Part shown: positions 9,844 through 17,177 of the stretch, one piece after another
Layout: each line of letters starts with the position of its first letter
Numbering within the stretch: position 1 is the first letter of the stretch
Origin: Coriobacteriaceae bacterium AM48-5
GTDB taxonomy: Bacteria > Actinomycetota > Coriobacteriia > Coriobacteriales > Coriobacteriaceae
NCBI GenBank assembly: GCA_027669525.1
Contig: JAQEDJ010000048.1
Span: 1 to 17,177, forward strand
DNA: 17,177 nt
Direction of reading: 5' to 3'
Notes under the pieces: model-generated
Databases searched by the model: none
Seen by the model: the letters and a program-made list of their open reading frames with translations, nothing else
What the model was told of the DNA's origin: nothing
Position numbers and translations under genes: made by a program

Positions 9844-9985
9844 TACAATCTACCAAGTAGTTCATACTGAGCGAAAAACGGAGAGAAGGGTCCTGATGCG
9901 TCCTTAATGTTTCATGCGGATAGATTGATTTGACAGACGGTGGCGAATACCCACCGCCCGTATTCGTATGAAACAAGGAGTCTCC
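9844..9985 (+). promoter_or_regulatory. MFS gene leader with alternative hairpins and tiny ORFs
   Basis: A TACAAT -10 candidate (9844-9849) with a weak -35 precedes a leader of about 130 bases. Two tiny reading frames overlap as TAATG: MRP (ATG at 9895, after GGAGAGAAGG) and MFHADRLI (ATG at 9907, stop near 9933). Downstream, CGGTGG/CCACCG (9938-9943, 9951-9956) and CGAATAC/GTATTCG (9944-9950, 9960-9966) are mutually exclusive stems. GTTTCAT (9909-9915) can pair with ATGAAAC (9968-9974) just before the AAGGAG ribosome binding site. The layout resembles a translational attenuator. This is inference from base pairing only. Confidence 0.4.
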
Positions 9986-11266
9986 ATGCTCGCATCTCTT
10001 CTCTCAAAACCTCAACCTTCGCTGTCCATGCAGGCCAAGCGCCTGGTAGCGATGCGCTTTCTCATCTACACCGGGTTTCAGACCAGCTACTTTATCGGCG
10101 TCATCGGAACGCTTACCTATGCGGACGATGCCTCGGTCGTCGCGACATCGCTGGCCGTCCTGTTCATGAACGTTTTCGTGATCCTGGGATCCTTTGCGGG
10201 CGGCGCTGCGCTCGACGCATGGGGTCCGCGCCGCCATTTCTTGCTGAGCATCGTCGGCACGCTCGCAACTGGCACGGCAATCATCGCCTTTGGTAGCGCG
10301 ACCGGCGTCGTCCTGCTCGGCGCGGTGTTTCTGGGCTTTACGATGGGATTCGCCCAGCCCATCGCCACATCCTATCCGGCTTACCTCACCGACGATCCTG
10401 TCGAGCTCAAAGACATCAACTCCGCCATCGCCATGTTTTCAAACGTGAGTATCATCGTTGGTCCCACGCTGGGCGGCTTTGTCGCGGCGGCTGCATCGTC
10501 GCGCGCGGTGTTCGTGCTCATGATGGTCTTTACCGTGCTGGCGCTCATCGCCGGCTGGGGCTTTAGGCCGCAGACCAGCCATGTCGCCGGGCATGCGGAT
10601 GCCGATTCGGCAGAGGAAGGGGAGCGTGCGGGGCAAAGCTCCAACCCCAGCGCATCCACTCGCGCCACCTTCGCGACTAGCATCAAGACGGTCTTCACCA
10701 ACAGCGTCCTCGCGCTACTTTTCTGCATCATTTTTCTTTCGAACTTTGGCTACGGAGCCTTCGATCCGCTCGAGTCGTTTTTCTATCGCGATGTCCTACG
10801 CGTCGGCGTTGAGTGGATGGGCTGGCTCTCGTCGGCCTCGGGCGTGGGCGCGGTGCTGGGTGCCGTGCTCGCGCTCCGCTTGCCGCCGCACTTGGTAAAC
10901 CTAAAAACGCTGCTCGTGGCACTTATGTCCGTGGGCCTGGGAAGTCTGCTCTATGTGGGGACGCCGTACGTGGGCGTGGCCCTCGTCGGCCAGATCGCCC
11001 TGGGCATAGCTTGGGGTGTCGTCAACCCGCTCCACAACACCATTGTGCAGACGACGGCACCGCTCGAGCAGCTTGGCCGTGTGAACTCGGTCATGGGCTT
11101 TGGCAATATGTTCGCCGGCGTGGCCCCTCTGGCGATTGCCCCGTGGCTGGCGGCAACATTTGGCGTACAACGGACACTCGTGGGAGCGGGCATGGTCGTG
11201 ACGGCGGTTCCCGCGGCGCTGCTGCTGTTTGGACGTCGGCATCTGGATCGTGCCGCAAAGCAGTAA
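9986..11266 (+). CDS. MFS exporter, DHA3-like (EntS/Mef type)
   Basis: This is a 12-helix major facilitator transporter of 426 residues in the cytoplasmic membrane, probably a proton-driven exporter. The N-terminal half has the loop 2-3 motif variant GGAALDAWGPRRHF. A polar cytoplasmic loop (TSHVAGHADADSAEEGERAG and on) separates the halves, and the second half repeats the pattern with a conserved-looking GRVNSVMGFGNMFAGVAPL helix. Overall style matches the DHA3 branch, which includes enterobactin exporter EntS and macrolide efflux Mef proteins; the substrate cannot be assigned. I chose ATG 9986 because AAGGAG lies 6 bases upstream; the in-frame ATG at 9968 overlaps that site. The gene is monocistronic: a terminator precedes it and a palindromic element starts directly after its TAA. 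The leader may control its translation. Confidence 0.88.
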   Translation: MLASLLSKPQPSLSMQAKRLVAMRFLIYTGFQTSYFIGVIGTLTYADDASVVATSLAVLFMNVFVILGSFAGGAALDAWGPRRHFLLSIVGTLATGTAIIAFGSATGVVLLGAVFLGFTMGFAQPIATSYPAYLTDDPVELKDINSAIAMFSNVSIIVGPTLGGFVAAAASSRAVFVLMMVFTVLALIAGWGFRPQTSHVAGHADADSAEEGERAGQSSNPSASTRATFATSIKTVFTNSVLALLFCIIFLSNFGYGAFDPLESFFYRDVLRVGVEWMGWLSSASGVGAVLGAVLALRLPPHLVNLKTLLVALMSVGLGSLLYVGTPYVGVALVGQIALGIAWGVVNPLHNTIVQTTAPLEQLGRVNSVMGFGNMFAGVAPLAIAPWLAATFGVQRTLVGAGMVVTAVPAALLLFGRRHLDRAAKQ

Positions 11267-11331
11267 AAACCATCACAACATTCGATGAAAATCGCGATTT
11301 TGCCGAATAACGTCGAATGTTGTGATGGTTT
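11267..11331. repeat. 65-bp palindromic intergenic element, copy 3 (core inverted)
   Basis: The 19-bp arms (11267-11285 and 11313-11331) are identical to copy 1, with the same 27-nt core length. The core sequence aligns better with copies 1 and 2 when reverse-complemented. The element begins at the base after the MFS stop codon. The core contains the palindrome AAAATCGCGATTTT. Confidence 0.85.
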
Positions 11332-11363
11332 GCGCCCCGGGCCAGGCCACCCTGCGGGTCCGG

Positions 11364-11401
11364 CCACCACAAAGGAGCCAGGCACCTTTGTGGTGGTTTT
11401 T
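11364..11401 (+). terminator. CCACCACAAAGG-family Rho-independent terminator, copy 2
   Basis: A 12-bp perfect stem (11364-11375 and 11385-11396) has a 9-nt loop and a T5 tail. It differs from 9779-9816 by one loop base. It lies downstream of the MFS gene and the third palindromic element. Confidence 0.8.
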
Positions 11402-11403
11402 GC

Positions 11404-11434
11404 TTTAACGGGCCGCGCCTGCGCTTGGTATACC
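11404..11434 (+). promoter_or_regulatory. possible promoter of the HAD phosphatase gene
   Basis: TTTAAC (11404-11409) is followed by a 19-bp spacer and TATACC (11429-11434), itself preceded by TGG. Both boxes are imperfect. It lies about 55 bases before the start codon and directly after a terminator, where a promoter is needed. Confidence 0.3.
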
Positions 11435-11489
11435 ATGCACGCCGTTCACGAATACGCCCCACACCGCCGCGCAACCCAGAAAGGCCCCC

Positions 11490-12311
11490 ATGGACACCAC
11501 CTTCAGCCACATCAAAGCCGTGTTCTGCGATATCGACGGTACGCTGCTCACGAGCCAGCACACGGTGTCCCCGCGCACCGTGGCGGCGATCCGCGCCCTG
11601 CGCGAGCGTGGCGTGCTCTTTGGCCTGTGCACCGGGCGCGACGCCCATGCAACCGAGGCCATGTACGAGCTCTGGGGCATCGAAGGCCTGGTGGACGTGC
11701 TCGTGGGCTGCGGTGGCGCCGAGGTCATCGACCGCGCGCACGACATCAACGAGCTGAGCTATCCGCTGCCGGGCGAGACCATCGCGCGCATCTGCAAGCA
11801 CATGGCGGACCTTCCGGCAACACCCGTCTGCCCCCGAGACGGCGTGTTCTACGTGCCCGAGAGCAACGCGTGCGTCGAGCACCTGTCACGCGTCGACGGC
11901 GTGCCCTACCAGGTGGTCGATTTTGCCGAGTTCTTGCGCGAGCCGCAGCCCAAGGTGATGTTTACCATGGCGCCCGAGGTAATGCCGCGGGTGATTGAGC
12001 GGGCGTCGACGTTTGCCGATAACACTGTTAAGGCGGCGGCTCTGCAAACCACGCAGCGGCTCTACGAGTTCATGGATCCGCGCGTGTCCAAGACGCGCGG
12101 CCTTGGGCGCGTGGCGGAGCTCAACGACATGGAGCTCCAGAACATCTGCGTGTTTGGCGATGCGGACAACGACACCTGCATGGTGGCTGACGCCGGCGTT
12201 GGCGTGGCCATGGCAAACGGCAGCGCCGCCACCCGCGCCGCCGCCGATTTTGTAACCGTCAGCAACGACGAAGACGGCATTGCGATCTTTGTCGAGGAAC
12301 ATCTGCTGTAG
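11490..12311 (+). CDS. Cof-type HAD-IIB family sugar/nucleotide phosphatase
   Basis: This is a 273-residue cytosolic hydrolase of the haloacid dehalogenase superfamily, subclass IIB (Cof-type). Such enzymes remove phosphate from sugar phosphates, pyridoxal phosphate, FMN or similar small molecules, so the substrate is open. All four motifs are visible: motif I DIDGTLL with D14 (nucleophile) and D16, motif II in LCTGRD, motif III K201 in RVSKTRGLG, and motif IV GDADND at about 223-228 for magnesium binding. The cap domain lies between motifs II and III. Length fits the family. The ATG at 11490 is preceded by AGAAAGG. The gene stands alone between a terminator and an AT-rich region. No frameshift is seen. 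Confidence 0.92.
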   Translation: MDTTFSHIKAVFCDIDGTLLTSQHTVSPRTVAAIRALRERGVLFGLCTGRDAHATEAMYELWGIEGLVDVLVGCGGAEVIDRAHDINELSYPLPGETIARICKHMADLPATPVCPRDGVFYVPESNACVEHLSRVDGVPYQVVDFAEFLREPQPKVMFTMAPEVMPRVIERASTFADNTVKAAALQTTQRLYEFMDPRVSKTRGLGRVAELNDMELQNICVFGDADNDTCMVADAGVGVAMANGSAATRAAADFVTVSNDEDGIAIFVEEHLL

Positions 12312-12314
12312 CGC

Positions 12315-12358
12315 CGGGGGAGAACCCCCGCAATGGGGACAGGCGCCTTTGTGGTGGC
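12315..12358 (+). terminator. G/C-rich hairpin and half-copy of the CCACCACAAAGG repeat
   Basis: CGGGGG / AGAA / CCCCCG (12315-12330) begins 3 bases after the HAD stop but lacks a T-tract. It is followed by GGGGACAGG and CGCCTTTGTGGTGG, which is the right half of the hairpin repeat without its left arm. Termination is plausible but not assured. Confidence 0.45.
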
Positions 12359-12498
12359 CTCAGGCGATTTGGGCGAATTGATGCCTAAAATCTGCGCGAT
12401 AATTCAAATATAGTTGTCTGAACATCATGCCTCTAACCACCGGTGGGTTAAAGATATTCTCATCAGTTTGGTAGGATATTCCTTCCGGTTAATAATCT

Positions 12499-12528
12499 AC
12501 CGTTCACGGTCGATTTTCGACCGTTCAC
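12499..12528 (+). promoter_or_regulatory. direct repeat ACCGTTCAC x2, LytTR-like operator candidate
   Basis: Two perfect copies of ACCGTTCAC (12499-12507 and 12520-12528) are 21 bp apart start to start, two helical turns, with a 12-bp spacer. This matches the known LytTR-regulator layout ([TA][AC][CA]GTTN[AG][TG] repeats 12-13 bp apart) except for the last base. The spacer and flanks also form the palindrome CGGTCGA/TTT/TCGACCG (12507-12523). Confidence 0.4.
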
Positions 12529-12692
12529 AGGATGTTTGCTCTTGAGCAAAAGGTTGTGCAAATAAATAAAATGCTATTAAAAAACTGATAACTAACTTAA
12601 TTACCAGTAGAAACAGATATTTTATAGCGAATAAACGAGGCAAATCTAAACAATTGTCAAGAGAATTAAGAACTTGCACAAAAATGTCGGTT

Positions 12693-12725
12693 TTGCTGCT
12701 CAGATGTTTAAACAATCGTTATAAT
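12693..12725 (+). promoter_or_regulatory. candidate pilus operon promoter
   Basis: A perfect TATAAT (12720-12725) lies 90 bases before the adhesin start, with no good -35 box at the usual distance. The perfect palindrome TGTTTAAACA (12705-12714) lies where a regulator would sit between the two boxes. The weak -35 suggests activator dependence, which is inference. Confidence 0.5.
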
Positions 12726-12814
12726 TGCATCACTTAGCGAGCGCAATTACAGATTGCGCAGATACGTTTGATAGGGAAAGAGCAAGATCGCGGTCTCTTG
12801 GGGAGGAGACATCG

Positions 12815-15800
12815 ATGAAAGCGAATTCGGACAAATCTAAGCAGAGTAATAAAGCGACGCGCCGTGTACTGGCAGGCGTTTTGTGCGGAGCCTCCGTTTT
12901 GAGCCTGGTACTGTCGCTCGTCATGCCCCCGATCTCGCAGGCCATTGCCAACGATGCCCAGACGGTTTCTACCGAGGAAACTGTGATGGGGGGGGTTCCT
13001 CAAGTGAGTCTACTGGTATAGACAACAGTACTAACGGGGATGCCGGCACAGACGCCGAAAACCAGAACAGCGACGATGCTGCGAGCGACGACGACGCTCG
13101 GCCGGAGGAGCAGTCCAAGGACGAGTCGCAGGCGGAAGATAATGATGCGATGGATGTTAACGCTGTCGCGTCAGCCGAGGAGGCTGCAGAGAGCGAAGAG
13201 ACAACCACAGCTATTACTAACATTACTAACGCCGATGATTTGTCAGCTAAGCTTCAAGGCGTTGGGGAAAACCAAACTGCCCGCTTCGAGCTCACAGCTG
13301 ATATTGACTATGCTGGTGAAATCAAACTTGAGAAGAGCGGCAGCAATATAACGCTGAACTTAAACGGTCATAAGATCAAGTGCTTGAACACCGACAAGCC
13401 GTTATTTGATGTTGCTAACGGCGCAACACTTACAATTAAGGACGAAATTAAGGACTCCGCGCCGGTGACTGAGACGGTCAACGATGTCCAACAGCTGACT
13501 GATCAGGGCAGAAGCTGGATCCCAATAATTATGGCAAGAAAGTCGAGCTAAATTACGTTGGTGGCATTCCGTCTAATCTTACCTACTACGTGACCAAATC
13601 GACTCCGAGTGGTACAGGGACAATCGAGACGCTTGTCAGACATAACGTCGATATTAAGGGCGCCATCGTGGCGTGCGACGGCAACGCAAATCTAAAGCTC
13701 ATCAATCTGTATAACAACAACGGCAAGGGTGGCACGTTTAACCTTGTGAGCGGCGTGATCACGCAAAAACAAGGCAGCAGCGTTAGCAGCTTGGTCTATG
13801 CCGAGAACGGCTCTACCGTCAACATGCGCGGCGGCTATGTGTGTGGAGCTTCTGGCTCGGGTGCGGGCGGCGGAATTGAAATACACGGTAATTCGACCCT
13901 CGAGGTTTCCGGTGGCGTAATTGCCGGCAACAGTGCTCCTAGTGGCGGTGGTGTGTATGCTAAAGACTCCACGGTCAACATAACTAATGGCGTAATCTCC
14001 GGCAACAGCACGCTTGCTACTGGTGTTGGTTTCGGCGGCGGCATCATGGCCGAAGGCGGCAGCGTTACTGTTTCTGGTGGCTACATTACTAACAATAAAT
14101 ATGCCAATTACTGTGGTAACGATGGTAATGGCGATCATGGCGGTGCTGGACTTGCCGCTAAAAACGGTACTCATGTCACCATTTCGGGCGGCCAGATCAC
14201 GGGCAACTATTCTGAGGAAGCCGGCGGCGGCGTCTATGTGACCGACATCGAACACCAAGGGGCGAGCTCGCGCAAGACAATGGCATGGCTCAACATTACG
14301 GGGGGAACTATTGCCTCTAACGTGAGTTTTCGCTCTGAGGGTGCCGGCATTCGCGTGGGCCAGATGGTTGACGCGATGATAAAAGGAGCGTCAAATTCAA
14401 ATCCAGTCTATATCACTAATAACCACTGCATGTCTCGCTTTGACTGGGGTGGAGGCGGCATCTTCGTCCAGGGCGATTCTAAGGTCGCGTCTAATGCTGG
14501 TAGGCTATTTGTCTATAACTCCTATATAAGCAGCAATGAGGCCGGTGGCTACGGTGGCGGCGTTGCGGTTTGCCCGACGGGTAAGACTTTGGTGACAGGC
14601 ACCGACGGCACGGCGATTTTCGGTAATACTTCTGCCGGAAATGAGCAAAACGCGAACGATTACGAATCCGTGAGTAATACAGGCAATAACGGCACCCCCC
14701 ATCTTTCCGGCGGTGGTCACGGTAAGGACCAGGACTCCGACGCCTACAATGCCGAAGTGTTTCGCAAAAACGGCCACGCGGACTTCTTCCTTGCGGCGGA
14801 GGGTCATACGACTCCGATCGCGGCGGTGATTGGCAAAATGCTTGGCGGCGGCGATGCTAAGTATCGGGGAAGCTTAGAGCTTCAGAAAGCCATTACTATC
14901 CCCGCTAACGGTGGCGTGCAGGTATATAACAGCATCGGCCTGAGTTCGGATGTTAAGGCTCAAGACCCCGAGGCGATCAATGCGCGAAAGGCTGCGCTAG
15001 AGGCGGGCGCGACGTTTATCACGGGCAATTATTCCTGGAACCATGGCGGCGGCATCATGTCGAACGGCGACCTGTACATGGGCGCGCCTGAGGACACGTA
15101 TGTCTATCCGAGCCTCAAGCTCAAGGCGACCAAGAAGCTGGAAGGCCGCAAGCTCAATGATGGGGAGTTCTCCTTTACGGTGTATCGCAAGGATTCAGAC
15201 GACCCTTTGGCTGGCACGACAGCTGGCACGACATTCAATCGCGACGTTTGCACCGAGGTTGGAACAGCAGCAAATGATGCAGAAGGCAGCATTACGTTTG
15301 ACCTTGGTGAACAATTCGCATCGAGTGGCGCGGGTAACGAAATCACATACTACTTGGTCGAAGATCCCGGTGGTGATTCTGGCATCACGTACGACTCCAG
15401 CGTGTATAAGATTGTGGTGACGGCCGAAGATACCAAGACCTTGCTCATGTCTGTTCCGAGTAAAGAAAACTCAAGCCAACTGAAGGATCTTTACATCCAT
15501 AACTACACGATTAAAAACGTCGGTGTAACCAAGTACGAATTCCGCGAGTCGTCTGGGAAGTGGGAGAACGTAAAAGCGAGGAGCAAGGTGCAGAAGAGTG
15601 GAGACTATTATCCAATTATCTGTGAGGGTGACTCCACGACTTTCACTAACAAGTTCACTCCGTACGACTCGAAGGGCTCCTGGATGCCTATGGCGACTAA
15701 GGTCGTTGAGGGTGGCGAGATGAAGGAGTTCACGCTCCAGCTTGCGACCGACACAGATTTTACGGATATCGTTAGCAGCAAGTCCACCACTGCCGACGGC

Positions 15801-16262
15801 GACAAGTCCCAGACCCTGAGCTTCGACAAGATTGATTACAAACTCGATCAACTCGACCAGCTCGCGTCTGGCCCCACTGGCCGTGGTGCTTCCAAGACCT
15901 TCACGTACTACGTGCGCGAGAAAGACGACGGTTCGCTGTTCTCGCACTATACGTACGACAAGTCGGTCTATCAGATTACGGTTAACGCGACTGACGACTC
16001 TAACCACCATATCGACGTCACTGCGACCTACAAGCAGATTCAGGATCGTGATGGCAATGAAGTGACCACTGACACGCCCCACGACCTCACCGGCAAGTCC
16101 ACTCCCACCTTCACCAACACCTACTCCACCTCTTTGCCCCTTTCTGGTATGTCGGGCGTCACTCTGACGTACCTTGCCGGCGCGGCGATGCTTTGCGTCG
16201 CTGCGGCCTGGATGCACGTTCGTCGCAAGGCGAGCGCGAGGGGAGGTGAGCGTCGTGAATAA
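12815..16262 (+). CDS. sortase-anchored beta-helix / isopeptide-domain adhesin (frameshifted twice)
   Basis: This is a large cell-wall surface protein, 1149 residues when two lost bases are restored. A signal peptide spans residues 1-45 (LAGVLCGASVLSLVLSLVMP, cut after SQAIA). An acidic Ser/Asp/Glu-rich linker runs to about 135. Next come many GGG-hydrophobic and SGN-type repeats (AGGGIEIHGNSTLEVSGGVI) typical of a right-handed beta-helix. Two Spy0128/FctA-like pilin domains follow, starting near 765 and 957, each with a candidate Lys, a Glu in YYLVED or YYVREK, and a terminal FTN, the triad used for Lys-Asn isopeptide bonds. The C-terminus has LPLSG (1108-1112), a membrane segment and an Arg-rich tail. 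The ATG at 12815 follows GGGGAGGAG. Frames change at the G8 run 12988-12995 and at GGG 13506-13508; the unbroken 3' part starts before 13590. It overlaps the pilin gene by 8 bases. Confidence 0.88.
12988..12995 (+). repeat. poly-G tract (G8) inside the adhesin gene
   Basis: Eight consecutive Gs sit just after the signal-peptide region. As written, the frame downstream ends at a TAG at 13019. One more G would join the signal peptide to the acidic linker (VMGGGSSSESTG). This is either a slippage-prone on/off tract or a homopolymer sequencing error. Confidence 0.7.
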
Positions 16263-17177
16263 GAAAGTTTGCTCCTTCCCGATCTTGTTTGCGCTGCTTG
16301 CCCTCCTGATCGGCATCTGCGCGGTTGTGTTCCCCGCATCCGCGCAGGCCGCGCCGACCTCGACCGGTTCCATCACGGTGAGCGGCGCCGTGGCGAGCAA
16401 CTACGACGCCTACCAGATCTTTAGCGCCAACGTCGTCGACGGCGACGGCGACGCCAAGACCTTTACCGACCTCGCTTGGGCAAGCGACGCCGCGCGCGAC
16501 GCTGTCCTGCCTGTGCTGCACAGCGCCGGCATGCCCGATTCCCAGACCACCGCGCAGGAAGCTGCCGAGTGGCTCAACACCGATTCCCACCTTACGAGCG
16601 CGCTGAGCGCACAGCTCGCTCGTTCCCTCCAGAGCTCTGCGCCGTGCCCGTGGCCCTTAACGCGGGCACGGCGGCCGAGCTGCCCTGCGGCTACTGGCTC
16701 ATCGTCGCCAGAGACGACGCCATCGCCCAGGGCGAGGCCGGCACCGCGCCGATCATGGCGCTGGTGGGCGGCAACGCCGTCACCGTCAAGCCCAAGGCCG
16801 CGACGCCCAAGGTCGCCAAGCACGTGCTGGAGGACAACACCGCCGCATGGCAGAAGGCCGCCGACGCCACGGTCGCCGACGACCTGTACTGGCGCCTCTC
16901 TGCCACGGTCCCGGCCGGGCTCACCGCCTACGACACCTATACGGTGCAGTTCGTCGACACCATGAGCGCGGGGCTCGACCTCTCCAAGGTCGCCGCGAGC
17001 ATACACGTGTACGTGGCGGCGGGAGCGGACGGCGGCTTCGACGCCGTTGCCACCGGCAAGGACGGACGCGCCGGCACTAAGGCCGCGAAGGGCTGGACCG
17101 ACATCACGGCCCAGTGCGCCACCAAGGTGGCGCGGACGGGACCTTCATCGTGCACCACCGGCGACCTGGTCGCGCGC
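16255..17177 (+). CDS. fimbrial major pilin with isopeptide D2-type domain (3' partial, frameshifted)
   Basis: This is a secreted pilin subunit of the SpaH/EbpB-like class, polymerised by a pilus sortase and linked to the wall; the gene runs off the window. The signal peptide reads MNKKVCSFPILFALLALLIG and ends near PASAQAA. An N-terminal domain follows (ITVSGAVASNYDAYQIFSAN to TAAELPCGYWLIVARDDAIA), then a candidate pilin-motif lysine in TPKVAKHV, then a D2-type domain (LYWRLSATVPAGLTAYDTYT, FVDTMSAGLDL). The GTG at 16255 has GGGAGGTGAG 4 bases upstream and overlaps the adhesin stop. The frame changes near 16632-16640: restoring one G gives SLQELCAVPVALNAG. A second wrong-frame stretch lies at 17126-17160, where another frame gives GADGTFIVHH. 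The sorting motif, further pilins and the sortase should lie downstream. Confidence 0.85.

Larger units (their letters stand above)
12360..12814 (+). other. AT-rich regulatory region upstream of the pilus locus
   Basis: This stretch of about 450 bases is visibly richer in A and T than the surrounding genes. I see no convincing gene in it. It holds a near-palindrome around CCACCGGTGG (12437-12446), a pair of 9-bp direct repeats, a TATAAT box and a leader hairpin GCGCAAT/ATTGCGC (12741-12747, 12753-12759). A minus-strand open frame of 72 codons (12497-12715) looks like chance. Confidence 0.55.

Noticed and set aside
9930..9935. TTGACA as a -35 box for the MFS gene
   Set aside because: No -10 box lies 15-19 bases downstream, and any transcript would start beyond the ribosome binding site.
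12497..12715. 72-codon minus-strand open frame with a hydrophobic stretch
   Set aside because: It lies in AT-rich sequence, has no ribosome binding site, and covers the direct repeats and promoter-like elements.
13835..14300. GGC/GGT-rich repeated pattern in the adhesin as a DNA repeat or CRISPR-like array
   Set aside because: The spacing follows protein repeats of a beta-helix and the DNA copies differ; there are no constant direct repeats with unique spacers.
15471..16400. 309-codon minus-strand open frame opposite the adhesin 3' end
   Set aside because: It is antisense to isopeptide domains and the sorting signal and shows no protein-family character.

Overview
The window is GC-rich, densely packed bacterial chromosome. 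The best guess is a gut Coriobacteriia (Actinobacteria) genome, probably Collinsella. That assignment rests on gene style, strong GGAGG-type ribosome binding sites, LPxTG-like pilus genes and abundant intergenic hairpin repeats. It is an inference, with no marker gene to confirm it.

Layout. (1) 1-1860: the 3' end of ligA (BRCT domain) converges on a MATE-family exporter, with a hairpin terminator between them; the MATE gene has a MerR-type promoter dyad. (2) 1940-5749: a two-gene operon encodes a heterodimeric ABC exporter with one degenerate and one canonical ATP site. (3) 5798-7102: a solitary gene with a Vsr/DUF559-like nuclease fold lies between two near-identical 65-bp palindromic elements. 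(4) 7247-9592: molybdenum cofactor genes moaA and a moaC-mobB fusion, translationally coupled. (5) 9593-12330: an MFS exporter with a structured leader and a Cof-type HAD phosphatase, separated by repeat-family terminators. (6) 12331-17177: an AT-rich regulatory region, then a sortase-dependent pilus locus. It holds a large beta-helix/isopeptide adhesin with an LPLSG sorting signal, overlapped by a fimbrial major-pilin gene that runs off the window.

An important caveat is that several genes carry apparent frameshifts: the second ABC gene, moaA, moaC-mobB, the adhesin, the pilin, and possibly ligA and MATE. The single-step shifts all run in the direction of a lost base, often next to a short G run, and reading frames resume with family-typical protein. 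This looks more like systematic sequence error than gene decay. The G8 tract in the adhesin could instead be a real phase-variation site.

The most interesting material is the 65-bp palindrome family with a fixed 27-nt core found in both orientations, the nuclease-like gene between two copies of it, the MoaC-MobB fusion, the attenuator-like MFS leader, and the pilus locus with its AT-rich upstream region.
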